The position numbers and the translations under genes were made by a program. From Paenibacillus marchantiophytorum (GTDB lineage Bacteria; Bacillota; Bacilli; Paenibacillales; NBRC-103111), in contig NZ_BMHE01000021.1 of NCBI RefSeq assembly GCF_014640555.1, positions 1-64,000 of the forward strand: 64,000 bases of DNA, written 5' to 3'. Positions 35,067 through 43,151 of this stretch are shown here, piece after piece. The notes beneath the pieces were generated by a model that saw only the letters and a program-made list of their open reading frames with translations, did no database searches and was not told the DNA's origin. The number at the start of each line of letters is the position of its first letter. The first letter of the stretch is position 1.

Positions 35067-35334
35067 ATAATAAAACTATAAGTTTTTGGGAGGGGGGGGG
35101 ATTTAAGATGTTCCGTCCCATAGTGCTGAAAGAAATCCAAAAATATCGAGACTGTGGAGAACCGAATTAAGGGTTTAAACTTCTCGCATGTGAAGGGTGC
35201 CACGATCTTAAGGAGGTGCCCTATCAAAAAGACATGTTTTTGGGTTGGGGTGAGTGTAGCTTGCCCAGAAATTAGGAGTGACTCCGGTCTCCAGACTGAG
35301 CCGCGATACTAGCAAAAGCAAAATGTGTCTGGAA

Positions 35335-35530
35335 AGCGAGTTTGAGGGAACTACAGTACGCTATAATTCTGAAAACCGTCATCTTCCACGCCAGAGGGAA
35401 CTACGGTCCGCTATTGCACCATTTCCCGGTCAGAATCAGCAGTTTTCGCTTAAATAGCGGATTTCAGTTCCCTTTCATGCTATGTTTACCTCAGTTTCCG
35501 CCAGTTAGCTGATTCTAGTTCCTTTTCACA
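35335..35530. repeat. Dispersed hairpin repeat, family B, copy 2
   Basis: Two forward motifs, AGGGAACTACAGTACGCTATA (about 35343) and AGGGAACTACGGTCCGCTATT (about 35392), and an inverse one, AATAGCGGATTTCAGTTCCC (about 35453), occur in the 733-bp gap before the polysaccharide deacetylase gene. The rest of the gap (35067-35330 and 35531-35645) shows no gene or other structure that I can name. Confidence 0.75.
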
Positions 35531-35645
35531 CGAGGCTCTCTGAAGCAGCTTCATTGTTCGAGAATCTGCTGTTTGGGGAACATAAGCAAGCGAGGAGTGC
35601 TTATTGTTTGTTTGTGTGCACATCTCGCGGACAGCAGTAGACGCC

Positions 35646-35685
35646 AAAAAAAGAAGCTAAGCAGATACAAACTTCTTAGCTTCTG
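35646..35685 (-). terminator. Terminator of the polysaccharide deacetylase gene
   Basis: AGAAGCTAAG and CTTAGCTTCT form the stem. The A run at 35646-35652 gives the U tract on the minus strand, about 45 bases beyond the stop. Confidence 0.8.
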
Positions 35686-35731
35686 TCCCGGTTATAAACA
35701 ATAGTTGATTATCCTATCAACCTCACTTTTG

Positions 35732-36574
35732 TTACTTCATTTCAAGTTCAATCGCATTCGGATCTACAAATGTGTATCCTTTTTCCTCAAGCTGCGTGAG
35801 TAAAGAATCCAGCGCTTTTACCGTCCACGGAAGCTCATGCATCAAAATGTTGCTGCCATTATGCAGTTGCTTCAGCACATTTTCGATGACTTTACCCGAA
35901 TCGTTTCTCTGATTGGTCATCTCCCAGTCCAGGGAGCCGTTAGACCATGTCATATACAGCATGCCTTTGCCCTTGATCTTCGCTTTCAGGTAGTCATTGC
36001 CTGAACCGAACGGAGGCCGGAAAAACTGAGGTTCCTGACCGATCAATTCCTTGACGATTTTCTGCACATCCTCGACTTGCTGGTCTATCTTGTCATTGGT
36101 CATATCTTTCAAGTTATCATGATCCCAAGCGTGATTGCCGACGATGTTCCCACTGTCGTGAACCAGCTTAACAAGCTCAGGTTTTTGTTTAATCCGGTAG
36201 CCATTCATAAAAAAGATAGCTTTGGCTTTATGCTTTTGCAGCGTATCAATGAGCGCTTGATTCATGGCTTGCTCTTTGGGGCCATCATCAAAGGTAAGCA
36301 GAATCACTTTTTTATTGCCATTAGGGTCGTTGGGGACAATATCATAATTTTTGTTCATATGATAGTCCTTCTTCACTGCTTGTTCCACAGGTTTCGTGGG
36401 TACTGGCGTCGGTGTTGGTGTCGCGGTTGGCGTAGGGCTTGGCGTAGCGGTGGCGACGGCAGACGGTGGCTGAGCTGTGACAGCAGCAGGCCCTTTGCTA
36501 GGTTGAGCACTACCGCAAGCTGCTAGAAGCAGCATTACGCTAAGCAACATTACACTGGCTTTATTATTCATCAT
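35732..36574 (-). CDS. Polysaccharide deacetylase lipoprotein (NodB family)
   Basis: The predicted activity is deacetylation of a surface polysaccharide or peptidoglycan. ATG 36574 follows GAGGAG at seven bases, giving 280 aa. A lipoprotein signal with lipobox LAAC is followed by a Pro/Thr-rich linker (about 45-70). The NodB domain has TFDDGP (motif 1), a metal-binding HAWDH, RPPFGSGN (motif 3) and LMHE (motif 5). The second metal motif differs from the usual H(S/T)xxH only in its middle residues. The gene is isolated and has its own terminator. Confidence 0.9.
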   Translation of the reverse strand: MMNNKASVMLLSVMLLLAACGSAQPSKGPAAVTAQPPSAVATATPSPTPTATPTPTPVPTKPVEQAVKKDYHMNKNYDIVPNDPNGNKKVILLTFDDGPKEQAMNQALIDTLQKHKAKAIFFMNGYRIKQKPELVKLVHDSGNIVGNHAWDHDNLKDMTNDKIDQQVEDVQKIVKELIGQEPQFFRPPFGSGNDYLKAKIKGKGMLYMTWSNGSLDWEMTNQRNDSGKVIENVLKQLHNGSNILMHELPWTVKALDSLLTQLEEKGYTFVDPNAIELEMK

Positions 36575-36739
36575 TGGTGTTCTCCTCAGGTTCATTACTA
36601 ACTTGTTGATCTCTTCATATAGTACCACATTTCTACGATAACATATCTCCTTTGTTTTCCTTCTGCTTTAGCGTATGTCTATGAAGCAACTCGCACAACC
36701 TATGGAGGATTCATACTAATTAGCATGGAGGGAGACCCA

Positions 36740-37057
36740 ATGAAAATAGGCACATTTTTGCTTGGTGGTATTGCCGGTGCTGCAGCGGTCGTATATTTGA
36801 ATCGGAAAAGCAAATCAATGTTATTCTCCGCATTCAGTTCGTCCAGTGAATCCATGGGCAAAGTGGTTGATAAAGCAAAGGATTCTTTCTCGAACAGAAC
36901 GTTTAACAGCACATCCACAGCACCCAAAAGCTTCACAAGCACAGGGGCGAACGGACTGTCGCAAGTGGAAAATATCGTGAAAGAAGATCCAAGTTTGAAA
37001 TCAACCGTAAATGAGATTTTAAACGAAAACAGAGAAAATACGTCGACAATCCAATAA
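36740..37057 (+). CDS. Small membrane-anchored protein, unknown
   Basis: The 105-aa protein has a short hydrophobic N-terminus (FLLGGIAGAAAVVYL, residues 5-19) followed by a Ser/Asn/Thr-rich hydrophilic tail. It resembles the YtxH-type small anchored proteins in layout only. The ATG follows GGAGGGAGA. It is monocistronic with a weak downstream hairpin. Confidence 0.65.
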   Translation: MKIGTFLLGGIAGAAAVVYLNRKSKSMLFSAFSSSSESMGKVVDKAKDSFSNRTFNSTSTAPKSFTSTGANGLSQVENIVKEDPSLKSTVNEILNENRENTSTIQ

Positions 37058-37067
37058 CTGTACGTAT

Positions 37068-37115
37068 AAGGCGCAGTCTGGCATACCTACGGGGCCAACT
37101 GTGCTTTTTCTTTTA
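37068..37115 (+). terminator. Possible terminator
   Basis: AAGGCGCAGT and CTGTGCTTTTT can pair imperfectly, with GG/CC inside, followed by TTTCTTTT. The stem is interrupted. Confidence 0.5.
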
Positions 37116-37304
37116 TACATAACTTAACGCGTGCAATTGCAATCAATTAATGTTAACATGGTAGGTGAAAACGAATCTAGGAACCATGTCCAATTCGTGT
37201 TCAATGTTTCACCTTTTTTTCGCAGTTATCATATTCTGTTTTAATAAGATGACCATGCTTTCGATGCAAGCTTTCCTTCGGAAAGCTCAAAGGAGGATCC
37301 TATC

Positions 37305-37910
37305 ATGAAAATAGAACGCTTAAGTCAGGATAAGATACGGATTTTCCTAACATTCGATGACTTAACTGAACGCGGTATTCAAAAAGACGACATGTGGAGA
37401 GAAATTCCCAAAGTACACGAGCTATTCAGTGAAATGATGGATCAAGCCTATTCCGAGCTCGGATTTGACCCGTCCGGCCCGCTTGCAGTCGAAGTATTTG
37501 CGCTTCCGGCTCAAGGTATGGTTGTGATTGTAACCAGAGGCAAGCTTGATTTATATGCGAATTCCGACGCATATGACGATCACGAACCTGAAGAAGTGTA
37601 CGAAATGGAAGTTACGCTTGAACAAAGCGATTTGATCTCCTATGCATTCCGAGATTTTGAAGATCTGTTGCGTGTATCCAAAGTAATCAATCCCCTTCTG
37701 ATGGAAGGCGGTACCCTGTATTCGTACAAAGGGAAATATATTCTACAACTCGAACCGGTAGAGCTAGAAGATAACAAATATCAAGCTTTAATCGCCGTAT
37801 TATCTGAGTTTGGCGAAGCGGCCTCGGTTACACAAGCTGTATTAGAGGAATACGGGAAAACAATTATTGCAGATGACGCAGTAAAGGTGCTTTGCAGACA
37901 CTTCAAATAA
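37305..37910 (+). CDS. mecA: MecA/YpbH-family adaptor protein
   Basis: Adaptors of this family deliver substrates such as ComK to the ClpCP protease. The 201-aa protein starts MKIERLSQDKIRIFLTFDDL, the family N-terminal substrate-binding domain. An acidic central stretch (about 85-105) is followed by the C-terminal ClpC-binding domain (about 110-200, FRDFEDLLRVSK and LYSYKGKYIL). AGGAGGAT precedes the ATG. Whether it is the MecA or the YpbH paralogue cannot be decided from this locus. Confidence 0.9.
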   Translation: MKIERLSQDKIRIFLTFDDLTERGIQKDDMWREIPKVHELFSEMMDQAYSELGFDPSGPLAVEVFALPAQGMVVIVTRGKLDLYANSDAYDDHEPEEVYEMEVTLEQSDLISYAFRDFEDLLRVSKVINPLLMEGGTLYSYKGKYILQLEPVELEDNKYQALIAVLSEFGEAASVTQAVLEEYGKTIIADDAVKVLCRHFK

Positions 37911-37944
37911 GCCCTCTGAACACTTCTTTTGTTGTTGAATGAAA

Positions 37945-37986
37945 CAAGCATCTTCAAAAACGACTGTTTTTGTTGGTGCTTTTTTT
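37945..37986 (+). terminator. Terminator after the MecA-family gene
   Basis: AGCA...CAAAAAC-gact-GTTTTTG...TGCT forms an interrupted stem followed by seven T residues. Confidence 0.65.
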
Positions 37987-38035
37987 AGTTGAAACGCAAG
38001 GCAGCAGCTTAGAGAGATTGGCGGGGGAGATTTCA

Positions 38036-39538
38036 ATGACAAGCTTAGAGCGTAAACAATTAGTGCCTACTCTGGCTGCAGTGGATTTGGATGGTTTATT
38101 AGGATATTACCAGAAACAGATGCGGGAAGAGGCCTATTTTTATTTGCAAAAAAGAGGCATTACAGAGGAAACCGTTCAGCAGTATCGGATGGGCTTTGAG
38201 ATTGGGAAGATTGGCTTTTATGTGGATCAAAACCAACTTGGAGATTACTTTGAGCATAGAGTCATTGTCCCGATTCATAATTACGAAGGCGAAATTGTTG
38301 ATTTAATTGGACGGGCAATTGATAACAGAGAGCCTAAGTATAAGGCTTTGTATGGGATGGACCAGTATTTGTTTAATTATACCGCGCTCGATGATACGGA
38401 CGAAATTGTCCTCTGCAACGGGATATTTGACGTGCTCACGCTGAATCAAGCCAAAATGCCAGCCACTTGCGTGCCTGACTTCAGCATATTCAAAGAGCAT
38501 CATCTTCCGTTACTTGCCGGCAAGCGCGTATATATCTGCATGGGGAACGATGAATCGGGGCGCAGAGAATCAACCCGAATCGAAGCTTTGCTAAGAGAGC
38601 AAGGCAATGAAACCTATATTGTTAATTTGCCCGAAACCATTCGGGATATTAATGATTTGTTCATCCGAGCTCAGAATCCATCCGAAACGTTTCTATCACT
38701 GGTGAGTCAAGCGGTAGAAGAAGCGACATTAGCGCCTGTAGCGCCGGATATCAAGAACAGCACCGTTTATTTGGAAGAGTATATGAAGCGATTCCGTGGA
38801 CAAGTAGCTAATATTCGGACAGGTTTTGCGAAATTGGACACGCAGCTCTTCGGTGGCTTTGGCAATGGCTTGTATCTGTTAGCAGGTGTAGGTGCTGTTG
38901 GCAAAAGCATGCTGTTGAAACAAATTGCCGATCAGCTTGCTCTGGATCAAACGCCGGTCGTCTTTGTTTCCTGGGATATGACCAATTTCGAATTATGGTC
39001 CCGCAGTATTGCACGGATTATCGGAATAGCTCCGCAGAAAGTGCTTGGAGGGAAAGTTGACCCGGACCAAGTGACAGAAGCGAACAAGCAATATGCTAAG
39101 ATTAGCAAGATGCTTTGGATGATTGAATGTACGATGGATACTACGTTGGATCAAGTGGCTGCTTCGATAGAGAGGATTGCGATCAATGTAGGCAAAGAAC
39201 CTGTTATTTTCATTGATCATCTTCAGCGAATTCCTGTCGCTAGAGGCTCAGCGCCACAAACTTGGCAGCAGCAGCAGGCAGCGATTGCCTATACACTCAA
39301 ACAATGGTCAAGGGAGTGGAATTGCCCGATCATTGCAGCTACAGCAATTGAGTTAGGGCAGGATAACGTTCCTGACAGTGTGCAAGCGTCGGCAGACGTC
39401 GTGATGATTATGCAGCCCACGAAATCTGAGGATGAGCAGCATCAGGCTATTTCACTCGTATTAACGAAGAATCGCAATGGCATGATAGGGAAGATCCCGC
39501 TTATTTTCCATAATGATCGCGCTCTGTTCACAGAATAA
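38036..39538 (+). CDS. DnaG-like Toprim fragment fused to DnaB-type helicase domain, degenerate primase site
   Basis: The 500-aa protein (ATG 38036 after GGGGGAGA) joins a DnaG-like N-terminal half without a zinc finger to a RecA-fold helicase half. Residues 30-120 match the primase Toprim-N region (YLQKRGITEETV, RVIVPIHNYEG, GRAIDNREPKY). The Toprim motifs at 125-175 are altered: the catalytic Glu of EGxxD is Asn (CNGIFDVL), and the first Asp of DxD is Gly (GNDESG). The helicase half has Walker A GVGAVGKS (284-291) and Walker B PVIFIDHL. It resembles replicative helicases by domain order, but the primase is probably inactive. It lies between a MecA-family gene and prsW; the role is unknown. 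Confidence 0.82.
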   Translation: MTSLERKQLVPTLAAVDLDGLLGYYQKQMREEAYFYLQKRGITEETVQQYRMGFEIGKIGFYVDQNQLGDYFEHRVIVPIHNYEGEIVDLIGRAIDNREPKYKALYGMDQYLFNYTALDDTDEIVLCNGIFDVLTLNQAKMPATCVPDFSIFKEHHLPLLAGKRVYICMGNDESGRRESTRIEALLREQGNETYIVNLPETIRDINDLFIRAQNPSETFLSLVSQAVEEATLAPVAPDIKNSTVYLEEYMKRFRGQVANIRTGFAKLDTQLFGGFGNGLYLLAGVGAVGKSMLLKQIADQLALDQTPVVFVSWDMTNFELWSRSIARIIGIAPQKVLGGKVDPDQVTEANKQYAKISKMLWMIECTMDTTLDQVAASIERIAINVGKEPVIFIDHLQRIPVARGSAPQTWQQQQAAIAYTLKQWSREWNCPIIAATAIELGQDNVPDSVQASADVVMIMQPTKSEDEQHQAISLVLTKNRNGMIGKIPLIFHNDRALFTE

Positions 39539-39563
39539 TTCACAGAAAAGGGGGAACTGTATC

Positions 39564-40259
39564 TTGCAAATTCTGCCGATCATACTGGCAGCTATAGCTC
39601 CAGGTCTCTCGTTACTCGCTTATTTCTATTTAAAAGATAAATACGAAACAGAACCCATACATCTGGTCATTCGCATGTTCATTTTTGGTTTTCTCCTTGT
39701 GTACCCAACGATGGTGCTTCAAAATGCGTTCATGAAGGAAGTTGGAGAAGGTACATTCGTCTCCGCCTTTTTCCTCTCAGGCGGCGTCGAAGAGTTCCTC
39801 AAATGGTTCGTCCTGTACCATATGATCTTTCGGCATGAAGCGTTCGATGAACCTTATGACGGCATCGTCTATGCGGTGGCAGTGAGCTTAGGTTACGCTA
39901 CACTCGAGAATATCATTTATGCTTTCCTTCATGCTACGTCATTCTCAGCTCTGATGATGCGAGCTTTACTGCCTGTATCCGGTCACGCTTTGTTCGGGGT
40001 CATGATGGGCTATTATATGGGGAAAGCGAAGTTCGTTCCGCACAAAGCCCAAAAATATTTATGGTTTTCGTTATTATTGCCAATTTTTTGGCACGGATTG
40101 TTTGATTATATTTTACTCATTTTCAAATCGAATTGGATTTGGATTATGATTCCAGTGATGGCTTTTCTCTGGATTCGGACGATTTGGCGGGTCGATCGCG
40201 CCAATGCGCACTCGCCTCTGCGTGTAGTTACGTCCGACGACAAGATTAAAGTGGGCTAA
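39564..40259 (+). CDS. prsW: Intramembrane protease PrsW
   Basis: PrsW cleaves the anti-sigma factor RsiW at site 1 to release SigW in Bacillus. TTG 39564 follows AAGGGGGAA at eight bases and gives 231 aa. The frame itself opens earlier inside the helicase gene. The membrane protein carries the PrsW motifs GGVEEFLKWF, GYATLENIIY, SGHALFGVMMGY and FWHGLFDY. No sigW or rsiW gene is in the window. Confidence 0.92.
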   Translation: MQILPIILAAIAPGLSLLAYFYLKDKYETEPIHLVIRMFIFGFLLVYPTMVLQNAFMKEVGEGTFVSAFFLSGGVEEFLKWFVLYHMIFRHEAFDEPYDGIVYAVAVSLGYATLENIIYAFLHATSFSALMMRALLPVSGHALFGVMMGYYMGKAKFVPHKAQKYLWFSLLLPIFWHGLFDYILLIFKSNWIWIMIPVMAFLWIRTIWRVDRANAHSPLRVVTSDDKIKVG

Positions 40260-40327
40260 AATGGGTCATAATGGACGGTATAGATGGCGATTCCTGGAAG
40301 AAGCCAGGGACGACCGGGAGGGTATAC

Positions 40328-40483
40328 ATGTCCACAACCAGAGTGAAAGTGAAGATACGCTGTCGACAATGCGGCGAGAAGTTTGTTCTCAAAGGCAAGA
40401 AAGATAAAGGTAAGATTGAAACGGGATTCCGGCAATGCATATGCAGCAATGAGCATGATTTTGAAATTGAATCCGAAGATTAG
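40328..40483 (+). CDS. Small zinc-ribbon protein, unknown
   Basis: The 51-aa product (ATG 40328 after GGGAGGG) has two cysteine pairs, CRQC near residue 11 and CIC near residue 36, compatible with one zinc-ribbon site. It is basic in the middle and ends in an acidic tail. I recognise no named family. It is closely followed by a terminator, so it belongs with prsW rather than ypeB. Confidence 0.7.
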   Translation: MSTTRVKVKIRCRQCGEKFVLKGKKDKGKIETGFRQCICSNEHDFEIESED

Positions 40484-40485
40484 CG

Positions 40486-40518
40486 AGGGGCCATTCTTAT
40501 GAATGGGCCCCTTTTTGT
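40486..40518 (+). terminator. Rho-independent terminator after the zinc-ribbon gene
   Basis: GGGGCCATTC-ttat-GAATGGGCCCC is followed by five T residues; the stem holds ten pairs with a small bulge. Confidence 0.88.
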
Positions 40519-40590
40519 TGTCATTCTTGTATAAACCTGACTTTCCACGTAAAAACTAAGCGCAAGTTTGGGAATGAAAGGAGTAATAGC

Positions 40591-41964
40591 GTGTATAAAA
40601 GATTAAGTATTGTCATGTTTCCATTCCTTTTGCTAGCCTTCATTGGCGCATCCGTATGGGGGTACTTAGAACACCAGGAGAAGAATACGATTTTGATTAA
40701 AGCAGAGAATCAATATCAGCGTGCTTTCCATGATCTTTCGTTCCATGTGGATAAGCTGCATACCGAATTGGGGAACACCCTGGCGGTGAATTCCGCTTCG
40801 GAGCCGTCGTATCGCAAAGGACTTGTGAATGTCTGGCGACTGACGAGTCAGGCTCAAAGCGATATTACACAGCTTCCGCTGACGCTATTGCCATTTAACA
40901 AAACAGAGGACTTCTTGGCGAATATGGCTAATTTCTCTTACCGAATGTCTGTTCGGGATATGACGAAGCAGCCGCTGAATGAAAATGAGTTGAAAACATT
41001 AACGGCGCTTTATGATCATTCCTCCGAGATTACAAAGGAAATCAGAGACGTCCAAACGAAGGTAATTTCCAATAATCTGCGTTGGATGGACGTGGAGATG
41101 GCATTAGCATCTGAAAATGAAACCCATGATAACGCGATTATTGACGGGTTTTCTACGGTAGATAAAAAAGTGGGCGCCTATGAAGAATTAAATTGGGGAC
41201 CCGGAAATTTATCGGTTTTATCCACGAACAATGTCAAAATGCTTTCTGGCAATGACATGACAGCGGAGGAAATTAAACCGAAAGCCGCACAATTCCTTGG
41301 ACTAAGCGGCACATCTGCGATGAAAGTAGTGGAAAATGGCGGGAAATCTCCGGAATATCAAAGCTTCAGTGTTGTGGTTCCGGGTGGCCAGGGAAGCGAG
41401 AACGATATCCAACTGGATTACACCAAAAAAGGCGGACATCTCATTTACTTTATGAAGCCGCGGATGGTTCAATCGGCCAAATTTGATTTAAGGCAAGCGC
41501 GTGATATTGCCAATGAATTTTTGGATCAGCATGAATATAAAGACATGAGTGCCGTTAGTTACGATCAATATCAGAATATCGCCAATATTATCTTTGCCAA
41601 GCGGGAGAAGGATGTCACGATTTATCCGCAGCAAATTAGTGTGAAAGTAGCGTTGGATACGCTTGAAGTGACGGGAATTCAGGCGACAGATTATATTTAT
41701 GGCCAGAAGCAGCGTCAGTTAGGTCAACCGAAAATTGCCGCTGCTGAAGCGCGCAAACAACTGAGTCCCAACTTGAAAGTAACAAGCGAGTCTTTGGCGG
41801 TTATTAAGAATGATCTGGATGAGGAAGTGCTTTGTCATGAGTTCATCGGTACGATGAACAATAATATTTACCGACTGTATATCAATGCAGATTCAGGCTC
41901 GGAAGAGAAGATTGAAACGATCCGTCCAGAACAAGCAGAAGCTGCCGCCAACGCAGCCAAATAA
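40591..41964 (+). CDS. ypeB: Germination protein YpeB
   Basis: YpeB stabilises the cortex-lytic enzyme SleB in the spore inner membrane. The 457-aa protein starts at GTG 40591 after AAAGGAG. It has an N-terminal anchor (about 6-24), a long helical region and tandem PepSY-type repeats in the C-terminal half (RQARDIANEFLDQH, AEARKQLSPNLK). In B. subtilis sleB directly precedes ypeB; here its place is taken by an unrelated 51-aa gene and a terminator, so sleB must lie elsewhere if present. Confidence 0.93.
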   Translation: MYKRLSIVMFPFLLLAFIGASVWGYLEHQEKNTILIKAENQYQRAFHDLSFHVDKLHTELGNTLAVNSASEPSYRKGLVNVWRLTSQAQSDITQLPLTLLPFNKTEDFLANMANFSYRMSVRDMTKQPLNENELKTLTALYDHSSEITKEIRDVQTKVISNNLRWMDVEMALASENETHDNAIIDGFSTVDKKVGAYEELNWGPGNLSVLSTNNVKMLSGNDMTAEEIKPKAAQFLGLSGTSAMKVVENGGKSPEYQSFSVVVPGGQGSENDIQLDYTKKGGHLIYFMKPRMVQSAKFDLRQARDIANEFLDQHEYKDMSAVSYDQYQNIANIIFAKREKDVTIYPQQISVKVALDTLEVTGIQATDYIYGQKQRQLGQPKIAAAEARKQLSPNLKVTSESLAVIKNDLDEEVLCHEFIGTMNNNIYRLYINADSGSEEKIETIRPEQAEAAANAAK

Positions 41965-41970
41965 GTGAGA

Positions 41971-42005
41971 AGAGAAGCGGGCTGAGCACCTTGCTTCTTT
42001 TTTTG
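41971..42005 (+). terminator. Terminator after ypeB
   Basis: AGAAGC and GCTTCT flank a 14-base loop, followed by seven T residues. The stem is short. Confidence 0.65.
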
Positions 42006-42065
42006 CTATCCAAAAGATCAGGTCGTGGTATAATTGTGTCATATTATGTCGCGGAGGTGCAGAAA

Positions 42066-42719
42066 TTGCTTCCTAAGGTCAACCAGATTTTACATATGAA
42101 CATGAACAGTATTGATGATGAAGAGTCCCGAATCGAATACAAAGCCAGAATTGCTGATGTAACGGATACTGCGCTTGTCATAGAGATTCCGTTGAATGAG
42201 AAAACAGGACGTCTCAAGAAGTTGTATCAGGGCGATGAATTAAGCACATTTTTCTTAGGCGAAGGCGGCGTGAAACATTATTTCACGACTTCTGTCATTG
42301 GTTACACGGAAGATGTCATTCGTTTGGTTGAACTGCGCAAACCGGCTCTGGAATCGATTACGCAAATACAACGCAGAAACTTCCTGCGCGTGCTGGCCGA
42401 ACTGGAAATTGCAGTGAAGCTATCCGATCAAATTCAATTTATCGGTATCACCGAGGATGTCAGCGGCGGAGGTATCTCCTTTATTTGTGATGGACAAGTT
42501 CCTGTCGGCATGAACATGGCGATTTCCTGCTGGATTCTTGCTCCATTTAAGAATGGGAGTATAGAGCATATTCCTTTTAGCGGTGAAATCGTGCGGGTTA
42601 AGCAACTGGACTCAGGCAAACAACTGGCTATGGTGAGGTTCGTTGATATCGCCGATCGAGAGCGACAAAAGCTAATTCGTTTCTGTTTCGAAAGACAAAT
42701 GGATTTCCGCAAAAGATAA
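42066..42719 (+). CDS. motI: PilZ-domain flagellar brake protein (YpfA/MotI)
   Basis: The predicted role is to bind cyclic di-GMP and slow the flagellar motor by contacting MotA. TTG 42066 after GGAGGTG gives 217 aa, the usual length; an earlier opening at 41991 overlaps a terminator. The N-terminal YcgR-like domain is followed by the PilZ domain with RRNFLRV (RxxxR, about residue 101) and the DVSGGGISF motif (about 130). The diguanylate cyclase at 8.9 kb is a possible signal source. ypfB follows. Confidence 0.92.
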   Translation: MLPKVNQILHMNMNSIDDEESRIEYKARIADVTDTALVIEIPLNEKTGRLKKLYQGDELSTFFLGEGGVKHYFTTSVIGYTEDVIRLVELRKPALESITQIQRRNFLRVLAELEIAVKLSDQIQFIGITEDVSGGGISFICDGQVPVGMNMAISCWILAPFKNGSIEHIPFSGEIVRVKQLDSGKQLAMVRFVDIADRERQKLIRFCFERQMDFRKR

Positions 42720-42732
42720 GGCATGAGATAAC

Positions 42733-42751
42733 GGTTGCATGGGCATACTAC
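42733..42751 (+). other. Shared motif GGTTGCATGGG + CATACTAC upstream of ypfB
   Basis: GGTTGCATGGG (42733-42743) is directly followed by CATACTAC (42744-42751). It is nearly identical to the element at 14064-14084. An inverted TTGCAT...ATGCAA pair spans 42736-42770. Confidence 0.45.
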
Positions 42752-42787
42752 CAGACAATATACCAATGCAAGCAGGTGATGGGTCCT

Positions 42788-43012
42788 ATGTCTTCCGGTC
42801 GGGAAAAGCAATCATACGAGCAGCTGTTTATTCTCTTCTCTGCCAAAATAGAGAAAGTGATTATTCGGACAACGCTCGTATTTTTCATTTTGCTGATTTG
42901 TGCGCAAGCTTTGCTGCAAATTCCCTACGTACGCAAGCATTTTACAAGGGTGGAACCATTAGAAGGAAAGCCCTATATTTTACCTCAAAATGATCAGGCT
43001 GAACGTTCCTAA
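42788..43012 (+). CDS. ypfB: Small membrane protein YpfB-like
   Basis: The 74-aa product has a single hydrophobic helix (about 26-46) with RTTLVFFILLICAQALLQ and a hydrophilic tail. Its position between ypfA and cmk matches YpfB of B. subtilis. Start ATG 42788 is nine bases after AGGTG; ATG 42779 and GTG 42776 are in frame and cannot be excluded. The function is unknown. Confidence 0.75.
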   Translation: MSSGREKQSYEQLFILFSAKIEKVIIRTTLVFFILLICAQALLQIPYVRKHFTRVEPLEGKPYILPQNDQAERS

Positions 43013-43047
43013 ATACCTTGAAATGCCACTTCATATGCGTCCAAGTT

Positions 43048-43076
43048 TTGCATATGCCATTTTAGTGTGGTATAAT
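43048..43076 (+). promoter_or_regulatory. SigA promoter upstream of cmk
   Basis: TTGCAT (43048-43053) and a perfect TATAAT (43071-43076) are separated by 17 bases. Transcription would start at about 43083, just before a terminator-like hairpin at 43088. Confidence 0.75.
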
Positions 43077-43087
43077 TTGATTTAATT

Positions 43088-43109
43088 AGCAGGCAGTGCC
43101 TGCTTTTTT
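43088..43109 (+). terminator. Hairpin with T tract at the start of the cmk leader
   Basis: AGCAGGC-agt-GCCTGCT is followed by five more T residues. It could end ypfB transcripts, but it also falls at the very start of RNA made from the promoter at 43048-43076. Confidence 0.75.
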
Positions 43110-43151
43110 GTTCGTAAGGTACTGTAAAGTATTGTTGGGAGGAACAGCAGC

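Noticed and set aside
35092..35100. Run of nine G residues as a regulatory element
   Set aside because: No associated structure or gene; it could also be a homopolymer sequencing error.
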